Assembly: GCF_900106695.1 (NCBI RefSeq)
Contig: NZ_FNMZ01000001.1
Coordinates: 682,001-746,000 of the forward strand
Source of the DNA: Albimonas donghaensis
Lineage (GTDB): Bacteria; Pseudomonadota; Alphaproteobacteria; Rhodobacterales; Rhodobacteraceae
DNA: 64,000 bases
Direction of reading: 5' to 3'
Below the pieces are notes generated by a model that searched no databases, was not told the DNA's origin, and saw only the letters and a program-made list of their open reading frames with translations. Below are positions 26,641 to 38,574 of this stretch, piece by piece. The translations under genes were made by a program, and so were the position numbers. How positions within the stretch are numbered: the stretch's first letter is position 1; each line of letters begins with the position of its first letter.

Positions 26641-27420
26641 ATGACCTTTTCCCGACGCCAGACCCTCGCCGCCGGCGCCGCCGCGCTCGGCGGTCTCGCC
26701 GCCGCCCGGCTCGCGCCCTGGGCCGTGCCCGCCGCCCATGCCGGCGCCGCCGACGCCTACGCCTCCGCCTCGGGCGAGATCGTGGTGCACCCGCGCGCGC
26801 ACGCCTCCTTCGTGATGACCGCGCCCGGCGTCACGATCTACAACGACCCGGTGGGCGAGGCCTCGCTCTACGCCGACCTTCCGCCCGCCGACCTGATCCT
26901 GATCACCCATCACCACGGCGACCATTTCAAGCCCGAGACCCTCGCCGCCCTCGTCGGCGAGAACACGGCGCTGGTGGTCAACCCGACGGTGATGGAGGCG
27001 CTGCCCGCCGAGCTGAAGGCCATCGCCACGGAGATCGCCAACGGCGGCGAGACCGAGGCCAAGGGCGTCGCCATCTCCGCCATCCCGGCCTACAACACCA
27101 CCGAGGACCGGCTGAAGTTCCACCCCAAGGGGCGCGACAACGGCTATGTGCTGAGCCTCGACGGGCAGCGCATCTACATCGCCGGCGACACCGAGGACAT
27201 TCCGGAGATGCGGGCGCTGGACGGCGTGGACATGGCCTTCGTGCCGATGAATCTGCCCTACACGATGACGGTGGAGCAGGCCGCGTCCGGCGTCGCCGCC
27301 TTCGCGCCCAAGGTGGTCTATCCCTACCACTACCGGGACTCCGACCCGATGGAGTTCGCCCGCCTGGTCGGCGAGGCCGCCCCCGGCGTCAAGGTCGTCC
27401 AGGGCCCCTGGTACGAGTGA
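26641..27420 (+). CDS. Tat-exported MBL-fold (UlaG-like) metallo-hydrolase
   Basis: A 259-residue metallo-beta-lactamase-fold protein. The leader has a twin-arginine motif SRRQTLAAGAAALGG and a cleavage-like AHAG at about residues 34-37, so it is probably exported folded. The metal motif is ITHHHGDHF (HxHxDH type) and later residues include YIAGDTEDIP and VYPYHYRDSD, as in UlaG-like hydrolases. Substrate unknown. It stands alone downstream of the ure operon, preceded by its own 433-bp leader. Confidence 0.87.
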   Translation: MTFSRRQTLAAGAAALGGLAAARLAPWAVPAAHAGAADAYASASGEIVVHPRAHASFVMTAPGVTIYNDPVGEASLYADLPPADLILITHHHGDHFKPETLAALVGENTALVVNPTVMEALPAELKAIATEIANGGETEAKGVAISAIPAYNTTEDRLKFHPKGRDNGYVLSLDGQRIYIAGDTEDIPEMRALDGVDMAFVPMNLPYTMTVEQAASGVAAFAPKVVYPYHYRDSDPMEFARLVGEAAPGVKVVQGPWYE

Positions 27421-27546
27421 TCGCGCCCCGCGCCGGTCCCTTGCGGGACCGGCGCCCGCTCGCCCCCGTCGGCCGGCGACGGTCCCGTGTGGAGGGCTTT
27501 CGCGCCGGCGGGGATGCCGGCCTGTCTGGCCGGACGCGCGGTTTGC

Positions 27547-28233
27547 TCAGCCGCCGGCGCCATGGCCGCCCGCGGCCGCGCCCCACAGCGCCTCGACCCG
27601 CGCATCCCGGCCGCACCGCCACCGATAGAACTTGTATTGCAACGGGTTGGTCTCGGCGTAGTCCTGATGATAGCCCTCCGCAGGCCAGAACCGCGCGGGC
27701 TCGCGCACCGGGGTGACGACCTCGGCCCCCAGGTCGGCCGAGGCCTCCGCCAGCGCCGCCTCCGCCGCCGCGCGCTGGGCGGGGGAGAGCGCGAAGATGG
27801 CCGTCGCGTAGCTCGGCCCCCGGTCGCAGAACTGGCCCCCGGCGTCGAGCGGATCGACCGTGCGCAGGAAGATCCGCACCAGCTCCGGATAGGCGATGCG
27901 GTCGGGGTCGAAGGTCACTTCCACCGCCTCCAGATGGCCGGTCCCGCCGGCGGAGACCTGTTTGTAGGTCGGGTTCTCCAGCCCGCCGCCGGCATAGCCG
28001 GAGACGGCCTCGATCACACCGTCCAGCGCCTCCATGTCCGATTCCACGCACCAGAAGCAGCCGCCTGCGAAGATCGCGGTGTCCGGCTCGGCGGCGACGG
28101 CCGGCGGCGCGGGCAGGGCGAGCGCCAGCGCCAGCGCGAGGGCCGGGCGCGCGGAGAGCGTCGCCGCGCGGCGGGACGACAGGCGGGCGGAGAGGCGGGC
28201 GATGCGGCCGGTGAAGAGGCGGGGGCGGGACAT
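27547..28233 (-). CDS. msrA: Peptide methionine (S)-sulfoxide reductase MsrA, exported form
   Basis: A 228-residue enzyme. An N-terminal signal-like segment ([19 protein letters not shown]) precedes the MsrA core, which begins [14 protein letters not shown] with the catalytic Cys and an adjacent second Cys. Other family marks are [27 protein letters not shown] and GYHQDY. It reduces methionine-S-sulfoxide, probably in the periplasm. The start at 28233 has an AGGAG-like site (GCAGGAGCC); an upstream ATG at 28263 is less likely. Divergent from glpK. Confidence 0.92.
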   Translation of the reverse strand: MSRPRLFTGRIARLSARLSSRRAATLSARPALALALALALPAPPAVAAEPDTAIFAGGCFWCVESDMEALDGVIEAVSGYAGGGLENPTYKQVSAGGTGHLEAVEVTFDPDRIAYPELVRIFLRTVDPLDAGGQFCDRGPSYATAIFALSPAQRAAAEAALAEASADLGAEVVTPVREPARFWPAEGYHQDYAETNPLQYKFYRWRCGRDARVEALWGAAAGGHGAGG

Positions 28234-28509
28234 GACGGCTCCTGCAAGGGTGACGGGCTTCATTCTGGCGCCTGCGGCGACGCCCGCCATGCACGTCCGA
28301 TCACGTCCGCGGGACAGGCGCGGGACAGGCGCGCGGCGGGCGCGGGGGCGGAAGCCCGAGCGCCCGCAGGCGCCCCGGCCGCCCCCCGACCTCTCCCCCG
28401 ACCGCTCCCCATGCCCGCACATATCGCCGCGCGGGGTTGCCCCTGCGCAGGCCCTCATGCTGCACTCGCCCCCAGACAAGAGACGCTGAGTCCGACCGGG
28501 AGGCGACCC

Positions 28510-29997
<1,488 letters not shown>

Positions 29998-30000
<3 letters not shown>

Positions 30001-30050
30001 AGCGGTGGGCTGAAGCGATGGGCTGAAGCGGCGGGCCGCGCGGGGCCCGC
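29998..30050. repeat. 3 x 13-bp tandem repeat starting at the glpK stop, followed by a GC hairpin
   Basis: TGAAGCGGTGGGC (29998-30010), TGAAGCGATGGGC (30011-30023) and TGAAGCGGCGGGC (30024-30036) each begin with TGA, the first being the glpK stop. A 7-bp hairpin follows, GCGGGCC 30031-30037 with GGCCCGC 30044-30050, which may assist termination. Confidence 0.85.
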
Positions 30051-30645
30051 GCGCGGATCGCCGCCGGCCCGCGCGGAGCGGGGCTCCGCGCCCCGCCCGC
30101 TGCGCGTCCGGGAGGCTTCCTGCGGAAGCCGGGGCCGGCTCGGCGCCCGGGCCGGAACCGTGGCGTGGGCGGATAGGGCGCGGGGCGCTTGCGGCGCGCG
30201 CCGGGCGCAGGTCCGGCGAGGCGTCCGGCTGACACGGGCCTTCGGCGTCATCCTCCGAGACGGCGGGTGTTCGGGTGGATGACAGGCGCTTCTTCCCAGC
30301 GGGGGCGGATCCCTTCGCCGCGGGCGGCTTTCGGCCCGAAGCGGCGCAGCGCGGCGAGCCGCTGGCGCGCAGGCGGCGGGGGCAGTGACTACGAAGCGAA
30401 CGGCGCGCCCTCCAAGACCCGCTCTCGCCCGCGGCGGCGCCGCGTGCCGGGCCGGAGGCCCCTGGAGCGTCTCACCTCAGCGCTACGCCGCATAGACGCC
30501 GGAACCGGGCGCCTGTCCCTGCTGGGGTTCCCGCGCGCCGCGCTTCGTTTCACGTCAAGGGCCGGGGCGTCCGGGCGCGCCGTTCGTCCATTCTCCGCGG
30601 CGCCGGCTCGGGGCGCCGCTCTCAAGCCGGCGGTCATGCCAGGGA
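30001..30645. other. Gene-free stretch between glpK and vsr (convergent)
   Basis: 645 bp without a plausible gene between two convergent genes. Apart from the repeat and hairpin next to glpK, nothing was recognised. Confidence 0.6.
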
Positions 30646-31146
30646 CTATCGGCGAGGGGCGCCGGGCTCCGACGGCGCCTCGCGCTCGGCGGAGGGCGCG
30701 GCGGGGGCGGGCAGTTCCAGCCACGCCGCCTCCCCGCGCAGCCAGTCCGCGCAGGCCTGCGCGGTGGCGGGCGTCTCGCGGACCCGCAGCGCGCATTCCC
30801 AGACCACGCCGACCCGCCAGCCCTGCGCGAGGAGCGCGGCCTGGACCTCGGCGTCCCGGGCGATGTTGCGGGCGAATTTCGGGGCCCAGTAGTCGGTGCG
30901 GGTGGCGGGGGTCGTGGCGCGCGGACAGCCCGCATGGCGATGCCAGAAGCAGCCATGCACGAAGACCGCCGCCCGCCGCCCCGGGAACACCAGGTCCGGC
31001 CGCCCGGGCAGCCCGCGTCCGCCCAGGCGGTGACGCAGGCCCAGCGCATGCAGCGCCCGGCGCAGGCGCAGCTCGGGCGTCGTGTTCCGCCCTTTGACCG
31101 CCGCCATGGTCCGCGACCGCGTCGCCGCGTCGTAGACATCCGCCAT
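30646..31146 (-). CDS. vsr: Very short patch repair endonuclease Vsr
   Basis: A 166-residue T:G-mismatch endonuclease. It begins DVYDAATRSRTMAAVKGRNT; Asp51 in GRPDLVF is the catalytic acid, and His64 and His69 lie in VFVHGCFWHRHAGC. Likely zinc ligands Cys66, His71, Cys74 and Cys118 (VWECALR) are all present, so it looks intact. Vsr corrects T:G mismatches arising from 5-methylcytosine deamination and normally sits beside a dcm-type methyltransferase. None is found within this window, so the gene is an orphan here. Confidence 0.94.
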   Translation of the reverse strand: MADVYDAATRSRTMAAVKGRNTTPELRLRRALHALGLRHRLGGRGLPGRPDLVFPGRRAAVFVHGCFWHRHAGCPRATTPATRTDYWAPKFARNIARDAEVQAALLAQGWRVGVVWECALRVRETPATAQACADWLRGEAAWLELPAPAAPSAEREAPSEPGAPRR

Positions 31147-31616
31147 GCGCGTCCGCTCCGTTGCCTGCGCCTCGCCCCGCCCCGTCTCGCCTCGCCCCGC
31201 CCCGTCTCGCCCCGCCCCGTCCCGTCTCGCCGGCCGACCTCGCCCGCTCCCGCGCCATGGGTCAAGCCCGTGTAGGGCGGGGGGCGCCCATGGGCGTCCC
31301 GGCCACGTGCGGAGCCTCCCGCGGAAAGCTCCGATCGTCCCGACCCGCGTCCTCCCGCCCGACGACGGCGGCCGCGCGTCACCCGCCCGGCAATTCCAAC
31401 CGCCGTCGCCATCCCGAAACGGTCCCACGAGGCGCCGACCCCGCCACGCGCCGCGGGCGGGCGCGCGCCGGCAGCGCGACCGGGACGCGGCGCGCCCGTC
31501 CCCCGCCATCTTGCGCCCCGCCCCCCCCATCGCGCAGGATCGCGGCCGCCGATGCGCCCCCCCGCCGCTCCCACACCGGAGCGCGCGGGCCGCGCGGGCC
31601 GCAGGGAGGGACGACC
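31147..31616. other. Gene-free divergent region vsr / monooxygenase with tandem repeat
   Basis: 470 bp between divergent starts. A perfect 20-bp tandem duplication (CTCGCCCCGCCCCGTCTCGC at 31171-31190 and 31191-31210) plus a third degenerate copy to 31230 lies in the vsr leader. Otherwise featureless and GC-rich. Confidence 0.65.
31171..31230. repeat. 20-bp tandem repeat, about three copies
   Basis: Two perfect 20-bp units (31171-31210) followed by a shorter imperfect one. It lies 25 bp upstream of the vsr start codon on the vsr leader side. Confidence 0.85.
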
Positions 31617-32879
31617 ATGACCGTGCTCATCGCCGGCGCCGGCATCGCCGGGCTCACGCTCGCGCTCACCTGTCACCAGATCGGCCTGCGCGCCCGGGTC
31701 TTCGAAGCCGCCCGGGAGCTCCGCCCCCTGGGCGTGGGCATCAACCTCCAGCCCAACGCGGTGCGGGAGCTGGAAGCGCTGGGCCTCGGCCCCGACCTCG
31801 CCCGCATCGGGGTCGAGACCCGCGACTGGGGCCTGCATTCGAAGACCGGGCGCGAGATCTGGACCGAGCCCCGGGGCCGCGCCGCCGGCTATCGCTGGCC
31901 GCAGTTCTCCGTGCATCGGGGCGCGTTGCAGATGGCCCTGCTGCGCGAAGTCCGCGCCCGGCTGGGCGAGCATGCCGTCACGCCCGGCGCCCGCGCCGCC
32001 GGCTTCGCCACGCAGGGGGAGGAGGCGGTCCTGCGACTCGACGACGGAGGCGAGGCGCGGGGCCGCGCGCTGGTCGCCGCCGACGGCCTGCACTCCGCGA
32101 TCCGCGCCGCCATGCATCCCGGCGAGGGCCGCCCGATCTGGTCCGGGGCCGTGCTCTGGCGCGGCGCGACGCGGGCGAAGCCGTTCCTGTCGGGCGCCTC
32201 CATGGCGCTGGTCGGCACGATGGCGCAGCGCTTCGTCGCCTACCCGATCTCCGCCCCCGATCCCGACACCGGCGAGGCGCTGATCAACTGGATCGCCGAG
32301 CTGAAATTCGACCCCTCCGGCGGCTGGACCCGCTCGGACTGGAACCGCCGGGCCGAGGCCTCGGAGTTCCTCCCCCGCTTCGAGGGCTGGCGCTTCGGCT
32401 GGATCGACGCCCCCGCCCTGATCCGCGCCACCGACGAGATCTTCGAATATCCCATGGTCGACCGCGACCCGGCGCCGTTCTGGACCGTGGGCCGGACCAC
32501 GCTGATCGGGGACGCGGCGCATGTGATGTATCCGGTCGGCTCCAACGGGGCGAGCCAGGCGGTGATGGACGCGCGGGCGCTGGGCCGGGCGTTCCTCGAC
32601 CACGGCGTCGGGCCGGCGGCGCTCGCGGCCTATGAGGCGCAACAGCGCCCGGCCACGTCGCGCATGATCCTCGCCACCCGCGGATCGGGGCCGGACGCCC
32701 TGCTGGGCGTGGTCGAGGACCGCTGCGGCGGCGACTTCGATCGGATCGAGGACGTGATCCCCCGCGCCGAGATGGACGCCTTTCAGGCGCGCTGGAAAGG
32801 CATCGCCGGGTTGGCGCGGGAGGCGCTGAACGACGCCCCCCCGATCATCCCCGAGGGCGCGCTTGCGCCGGCGGGCTGA
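31617..32879 (+). CDS. FAD-dependent monooxygenase (salicylate-hydroxylase-like)
   Basis: A 420-residue class A flavoprotein monooxygenase. Its FAD motifs are GAGIAG (residues 7-12), the DG motif in ALVAADGLHSAIR and the GD motif in LIGDAAHVMYPVGSNGASQAV. The family hydroxylates aromatic rings or oxidises related compounds with NAD(P)H and O2. The start has a strong GGGAGGG ribosome-binding site. The gene stands alone; the convergent AEC transporter could carry its substrate but there is no direct evidence. Product unknown. Confidence 0.88.
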   Translation: MTVLIAGAGIAGLTLALTCHQIGLRARVFEAARELRPLGVGINLQPNAVRELEALGLGPDLARIGVETRDWGLHSKTGREIWTEPRGRAAGYRWPQFSVHRGALQMALLREVRARLGEHAVTPGARAAGFATQGEEAVLRLDDGGEARGRALVAADGLHSAIRAAMHPGEGRPIWSGAVLWRGATRAKPFLSGASMALVGTMAQRFVAYPISAPDPDTGEALINWIAELKFDPSGGWTRSDWNRRAEASEFLPRFEGWRFGWIDAPALIRATDEIFEYPMVDRDPAPFWTVGRTTLIGDAAHVMYPVGSNGASQAVMDARALGRAFLDHGVGPAALAAYEAQQRPATSRMILATRGSGPDALLGVVEDRCGGDFDRIEDVIPRAEMDAFQARWKGIAGLAREALNDAPPIIPEGALAPAG

Positions 32880-32888
32880 GCGCCCGCC

Positions 32889-32942
32889 CGCCTCTCACGG
32901 CCCCGTCTCTCGCGGCCGCGCCCCCGCCTCTCGCCGCCTCTC
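32889..32942. repeat. Four copies of CGYCTCTC octamer at the AEC transporter stop
   Basis: CG(C/T)CTCTC occurs at 32889, 32904, 32925 and 32935. The last overlaps the complement of the transporter stop codon (32941-32943). Spacing is irregular (15, 21 and 10 bp), so this is a degenerate repeat. Confidence 0.6.
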
Positions 32943-33837
32943 AGGGCAGCCAGCCCTCCAGGATCGCGGCCAGCGTCAGCGGGATCGCGGCCACCGAGAC
33001 GAGGGTGGAGACCACGACCAGCCCCGCGACCTCCGACGGCTCGGCCTTGTAGCGCTCGGCCAGCAGGTAGGAGGTCACCGCCACCGGCATGGTCAGCTGC
33101 AGGATCAGCGCGTCGCGCCCGATATCCGACAGTCCGAAGATCCGCGCCGCCCCCCAGGCCGCCGCCCCGCACAGGATCACGCGCAGCACCGACATGGCGA
33201 TGGCCCGCCCCGCGCCCTTCACCGACAGCCGCGCCACCGACACGCCCAGCGTCAGCAGCATCAGCGGAATCGCCATCTGTCCGGCGAGGTCGAGCCCCCG
33301 CATCAGGAAGCTCGGCAATTCCCAATCCATGAGCGCGAAAAGCAGGCCCAGCGCCGCGCCGTAGAAGATCGGCTGCTTGGCCGCCTCGGCCGGAGATCCC
33401 CCGCCGGAGACCAGCCACACCCCCACCGTGAAGCTCAGACAGGCCATCACCGCGAAGATCACCGCCGCCAGAGCCAGCCCCTCGTCCCCGAAGGCGAACA
33501 TGGCCACCGGCAGGCCGACATTGCCGGTATTGCCGAAGACCAGCGGCGCCAGCCAGACCCGGACCGACAGCTTGCCGAGCCGGATCGCGACCCATAGCGC
33601 CAGGGCCGCGAGCATGTAGGCCGCGAAAGCCGCGCCGGCGAGCGAGGCGAAGAAGGCCGGGTCAAGCTCGGCCCGCGCCAGCGCCGTGAACAGCAGCGCG
33701 GGGACCGAGATGGTGAAGCAGATGCGGGTGACGAAATCGACCCGGAACTCCGCCCCGCGTTTCACCCAGGTCCAACCCGCCAGCCCCAGCATGAACACGG
33801 GGGCGACGATCTCGAGCACGGTGAGGGCGAGCAGCAT
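32941..33837 (-). CDS. AEC-family transporter (auxin efflux carrier type)
   Basis: A 298-residue integral membrane protein with about ten hydrophobic segments and the AEC signature region LVFGNTGNVGLPVAMFAFG. The C-terminal half has IPLMLLTLGVSVARL and LTMPVAVTSYLLAERY. Bacterial AEC carriers export organic acids or amino-acid-related compounds; the substrate is not predictable. The start at 33837 was chosen because the first helix follows at once, whereas longer readings are low complexity. Convergent with the monooxygenase gene. Confidence 0.88.
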   Translation of the reverse strand: MLLALTVLEIVAPVFMLGLAGWTWVKRGAEFRVDFVTRICFTISVPALLFTALARAELDPAFFASLAGAAFAAYMLAALALWVAIRLGKLSVRVWLAPLVFGNTGNVGLPVAMFAFGDEGLALAAVIFAVMACLSFTVGVWLVSGGGSPAEAAKQPIFYGAALGLLFALMDWELPSFLMRGLDLAGQMAIPLMLLTLGVSVARLSVKGAGRAIAMSVLRVILCGAAAWGAARIFGLSDIGRDALILQLTMPVAVTSYLLAERYKAEPSEVAGLVVVSTLVSVAAIPLTLAAILEGWLP

Positions 33838-34178
33838 GGGCGGACGGTCCGGTTCGACGGGAAGGGGCGGAGCCGGAGGCGGCCCGCGCCGGAAAAGGGA
33901 AAGGGGCGGCGGGCCGGCCCGGATCGTCAGTAACATGCGCGTCAGGGAGCGTCGATGCGGCGACGGGCTCCGACGGGCCGCGCGGCGCGCGGCGCCGGGT
34001 TTTCGCGCGGATCGCGGCCCGGAGACGGGCGCCGCCGGGCCGAAGAGGCCTTCCGCCACGGCCGCCGCAGACGTCTCGCGCGTGCTGCGGCGCAGCGGCG
34101 CGCGGGTGGACAGTCCGGGAACGATTCCCTAAGTTTTGGATGCAAGACTGTTTTCACGGATGGACTGAGACGCGGAAC
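33838..34178. promoter_or_regulatory. Divergent leader of hspQ and the AEC gene
   Basis: 341 bp without a gene. A 5-bp inverted repeat GGGAA-CGA-TTCCC is at 34117-34129, about 50 bp upstream of the hspQ start, followed by TAAGTTTTGG. It could be part of a regulated (perhaps heat-inducible) promoter, but no consensus RpoH site was identified. Confidence 0.4.
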
Positions 34179-34517
34179 ATGGCGACGGGCGCGATCGACA
34201 GACAGGCGAAGTTCAGCATCGGGCAGGTGGTGCGCCATCGCATCCACCCGTTCCGCGGCGTGGTCTTCGACGTCGACCCGGAATTCGCCAATTCCGAGGA
34301 ATGGTGGCAGGCGATCCCGGAGGAGAACCGCCCCCGCAAGGACCAGCCCTTCTATCACCTGCTGGCCGAGAACGAGACGAGCTACTATCACGCCTATGTC
34401 TCGGAGCAGAACCTGGTCGTCGACGACTCGGGCCCGGTGGAGCATCCGCAGGTCGGCGAGCTCTTCGGGGACCTGGAAGGCGATCGCTACCGCCTCGCCT
34501 CGATCCAGACCCACTGA
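34179..34517 (+). CDS. hspQ: Heat shock protein HspQ
   Basis: A 112-residue HspQ/YccV-like hemimethylated-DNA-binding fold protein: KFSIGQVVRHRIHPFRGVVFDVDPEF, RKDQPFYHLLAENE, YHAYVSEQNLV and HPQVGELF. HspQ is a heat-inducible specificity factor and substrate of Lon in Enterobacteria; the same role here is inferred. The ATG at 34179 is preferred over 34140 because it matches the family N-terminus (MATGAIDRQAKFSIG). Its last 15 coding bases recur 55 bp downstream. Confidence 0.93.
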   Translation: MATGAIDRQAKFSIGQVVRHRIHPFRGVVFDVDPEFANSEEWWQAIPEENRPRKDQPFYHLLAENETSYYHAYVSEQNLVVDDSGPVEHPQVGELFGDLEGDRYRLASIQTH

Positions 34518-34571
34518 CAACGGTCCTTTGATGCCGGCCCGCTGATCTGGCCCGCTGATCCAGACCCGCTG
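34502..34571. repeat. Duplicated hspQ 3' end with CCCGCTGATC repeats
   Basis: GATCCAGACCCACTG at 34502-34516 (end of hspQ) recurs as GATCCAGACCCGCTG at 34557-34571, a 14/15 match. Between them are two copies of GGCCCGCTGATC. The pattern suggests stop-region tandem duplication. Confidence 0.75.
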
Positions 34572-35094
34572 TTACCGGCCCCTCCGGCCGGGTCTCAGCG
34601 GGGCGGTTGCGCCGCGATCCGCGCGAAATCCCCCCGATCCTGACCCCCGATCCTGTCCGCCGTCGCGCCCTGATCGCAGGCTTGCGCGCGCCGATCCGTG
34701 CGGGAGCGGCGCCTGCGCCCGCCCGCCGACTGCACCCGATCGCCGGCGCCGCGCGCGCCCGATGCGCCAGGCGGCGCCGTTTCCAGCCGAACCGGAAGCG
34801 CCCGCCGCACCGCCGCTGCGCCCGGCCGAGCGCGTTAGGGGAACGCTCACCCCGTCGTCATCGCCGCGCCGCGGTCGCCATGGCCGGCCGGACCGCACCT
34901 TGTCGGGCGCTGCGCCTCACGGGGGCGGCGGCGTCCCCCGCTCTCCCATGATGCCGGGGCGCCCGCCCTCCGCCGGGCCCCGCCCGAAATGACAGACCGG
35001 ACCGCAGAACGCGCCGCGGGCGCGCCGGCGCCTTCGCCACGCCCTCGACGCGGCGCCTGCGGAACCGCGGAACCCGCGCGCCCGTCGCCGCGCC
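34518..35094. other. Gene-free stretch after hspQ (convergent with dipeptidase)
   Basis: 577 bp without a plausible gene. Only the repeats next to hspQ were recognised. Confidence 0.6.
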
Positions 35095-36147
35095 TCACGC
35101 GCCCCAGGTCTCGCCCAGCACCCGCGCCCAGTTCTTCCAGCACAGCTTCTCCAGCACCGCGCCGTCGAACCCCGCGCCCCGCAGCGCCGCCCGCAACGCC
35201 GGCAGCCCCGCCACGTCCTTGATCGGCGTCGGGATCCGCGCCCCGTCGAAGTCCGAGCCCAGGCCCACGCAATCCTCGCCCATCCGCTCCACCAGATAGA
35301 CGAAATGCGCCGCCACCGCGTCCAGCGTCTCCTCCGCGTCCATCTTGCCGTCGGCGCGCAGGAAGGCGGTGGCGAGGTTCACGCCGACCATCCCGCCCCG
35401 TTCCTTCACCGCGTCGAGCTGGCGGTCGGTCAGGTTGCGCGCATGGGGGCAGAGCGCATGGACGTTGGAATGGGTGGCGACCAGCGGGCGCCCGGAGACC
35501 TCGGCCACGTCCCAGAACCCGGCCTCGGTCAGGTGGCTGAGGTCGATCATGATCCGGCGCGCGTCGCATTGGCGGACCAGCTCGCGCCCCGCCTCGGTCA
35601 GCCCCGGCCCGGTGTCGGGCGAGGACGGGAAGCGGAACGGCGCGCCATGCGCCCAGATGTTGTCGCGGCTCCACACCGGGCCGAGCGAGCGCAGCCCGGC
35701 CCCCTGCAGCACGTCGAGCGCGCGGAACTCGGGGTCGATGCAGTCCGCCCCCTCCAGGTGCAGGATGGCGGCGACCTCGCCGGCCTCGATGGCCGCGGGC
35801 AGGTCGGCGGCGCGGCGCAGGATGCGCAGATGGCCCAGCCGCTCCAGCCGCAGCAGGATGCCCGCCTGGGCGATGTTGGCGGCCAGCGCCTCGTCCCGCG
35901 CCATCAGGGGGGGCAGGGGCAGGTCGTAGCTGTCGCCGGACATGTCCATGGACATGCCGGCCGAGGGCGCGAACAGCGCGAAGAACCCCCCGCAGAAGCC
36001 GCCCGCCTTCATCCGCGGCAGGTCGAGATGCCCATGCGCGCCGTCGCGGAACAGCGCCTCGGGCGACCGCCCCTCCTGCTCCGCCCGCCACAGCTTGAGC
36101 AGGATGTCGTTGTGGCCGTCGAAGATCGGGGGGGTGAGATCGGTCAT
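35095..36147 (-). CDS. Membrane-dipeptidase-type (M19) dipeptidase
   Basis: A 350-residue TIM-barrel metallopeptidase. The N-terminal metal motif is FDGHNDILLK (His12, Asp14), followed by the bridging Glu in AILHLEGADCI, the His motif THSNVHALCPHARNLTD and Asp in VGLGSDFDG. M19 enzymes cleave dipeptides, including D-amino-acid ones. There is no signal peptide, so it is cytoplasmic. A methionine-rich MSMDMSGDS segment (about 70-78) is a local peculiarity. A permease of the DMT type lies upstream on the same strand, 32 bp away, so they may be co-transcribed. Confidence 0.92.
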   Translation of the reverse strand: MTDLTPPIFDGHNDILLKLWRAEQEGRSPEALFRDGAHGHLDLPRMKAGGFCGGFFALFAPSAGMSMDMSGDSYDLPLPPLMARDEALAANIAQAGILLRLERLGHLRILRRAADLPAAIEAGEVAAILHLEGADCIDPEFRALDVLQGAGLRSLGPVWSRDNIWAHGAPFRFPSSPDTGPGLTEAGRELVRQCDARRIMIDLSHLTEAGFWDVAEVSGRPLVATHSNVHALCPHARNLTDRQLDAVKERGGMVGVNLATAFLRADGKMDAEETLDAVAAHFVYLVERMGEDCVGLGSDFDGARIPTPIKDVAGLPALRAALRGAGFDGAVLEKLCWKNWARVLGETWGA

Positions 36148-36179
36148 GGCGCGCTCCGGCAGAAGGAATGCGCGCGAGC

Positions 36180-37250
<1,071 letters not shown>

Positions 37251-37773
37251 GCATCGGGCCTATCCGCGCGCAGGGCCGACGTCCAGCTTTCAGGGGGGCG
37301 GCTTGCCGGCGGCCCGCATCAGGGAGGGCGGAGCGCTGTCGGACGGACGCTCGGCCTCGCGGCCGTCGCCCCGCCCGCCATCCCTCCGCGCATCGCGGTT
37401 GGGCCAACGGTTCGGCGCATGCCCGCGTCGCCCCGCGAGGCCCTTGATCCGGCGTGCCGGGCGACGGCGCCGGGCGTCTCTCGGGCGGGGAGCGGGACAC
37501 CTGCGGCGCGCGCCGGATCGGCTTTCCCCCGACTGCCGCCCGGCGCAGGAAGGCCGCGCCTCACAGGTTTCGCGCAGGCCTCGGAAGGGGCGCGCCGTCG
37601 AGGGGGTCGCGGCGGCCGGACGCCTCGACGCCGCCGCGCGTCAGGCGTTCGCCCCCCCGCCCCCCGCTCATCCGCCCCGCCGCATTGACGCGCCCCGGCC
37701 GCTGCGACGACACTCCGCCCCGATCCCTCGCGCCCCCCGGCGCCGCCCCTTCCCCCGCATCCAGGAGCGCCCC
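37251..37773. other. Gene-free divergent region DMT / class II aldolase
   Basis: 523 bp between divergent starts. Promoters should be here but nothing specific was recognised. Confidence 0.55.
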
Positions 37774-38574
37774 ATGGCCCACGCCTTCTCCCCGCGCCGC
37801 GCCCCCGACGCCTCCGGCCCCGGCGCCAACCGCCCCGACCTCGCCTCGCCCGAGATCCGCGCCGCGCGCGAAGACCTCGCCGCCTGTTTCCGCATGGCCG
37901 CCCGCCTGGGCTTCGAGGAGGGGATCTGCAACCACTTCTCGGCCCTCGTGCCCGGCCATGAGGACCTGTTCCTGGTGAACCCCTACGGCTACGCCTTCCG
38001 CGAGATCACCGCTTCCTCCCTGCTGATCTGCGATTTCGACGGCGCGGTCATCGAGGGCGAGGGCGCGCCCGAAGCCACCGCCTTCCACATCCACGCCCGC
38101 CTGCACGCCGCCCGGCCCTCGGCCCGCGTCGCCTTCCACACCCACATGCCCTACGCCACCGCCCTGTCGATGACCGAGGGCGAGCCGCTGATCTTCGCCG
38201 GCCAGACCGCGCTGAAGTTCTATGGGCGCACGGCGGTGGACCGGGACTATAACGGCCTTGCGCTGGATGCGGCCGAGGGCGACCGGATCGCCGCGGCGGC
38301 GGGGGAGGCGGATATCGTCTTCATGAAGCATCACGGTGTGATGGTGCTGGCCCCGACCATCGCCGAGGCCTGGGACGACCTCTATTACCTCGAACGCGCC
38401 TGCGAGGTGCAGACCCTGGCCCTGTCCACGGGGCGCGAGGTTCGGCCCGTCGCCCCCGAGATCGCCGCCGAGGCCGCGCGTCAGATGCGCGAGGGCGACG
38501 CCGAGTCGGCGCGTCTGCACCTGCTGTCCCTGCGCCGGACGCTTGATGCGGAGGAGCCGGGTTACCGCGACTGA
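37774..38574 (+). CDS. Class II aldolase/adducin-family protein
   Basis: A 266-residue class II aldolase-fold protein. Metal-site regions are GFEEGICNHFSALV, the HTHMPYAT motif and MKHHGVMVL. The nucleophilic Glu expected in sugar-phosphate aldolases is not clear, and many such proteins without assigned substrate exist in Rhodobacterales. A CCAGGAG site precedes the ATG. The gene stands alone, followed by the longest gene-free stretch of the window. It could act on a sugar acid or keto acid, but this cannot be read. Confidence 0.88.
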   Translation: MAHAFSPRRAPDASGPGANRPDLASPEIRAAREDLAACFRMAARLGFEEGICNHFSALVPGHEDLFLVNPYGYAFREITASSLLICDFDGAVIEGEGAPEATAFHIHARLHAARPSARVAFHTHMPYATALSMTEGEPLIFAGQTALKFYGRTAVDRDYNGLALDAAEGDRIAAAAGEADIVFMKHHGVMVLAPTIAEAWDDLYYLERACEVQTLALSTGREVRPVAPEIAAEAARQMREGDAESARLHLLSLRRTLDAEEPGYRD

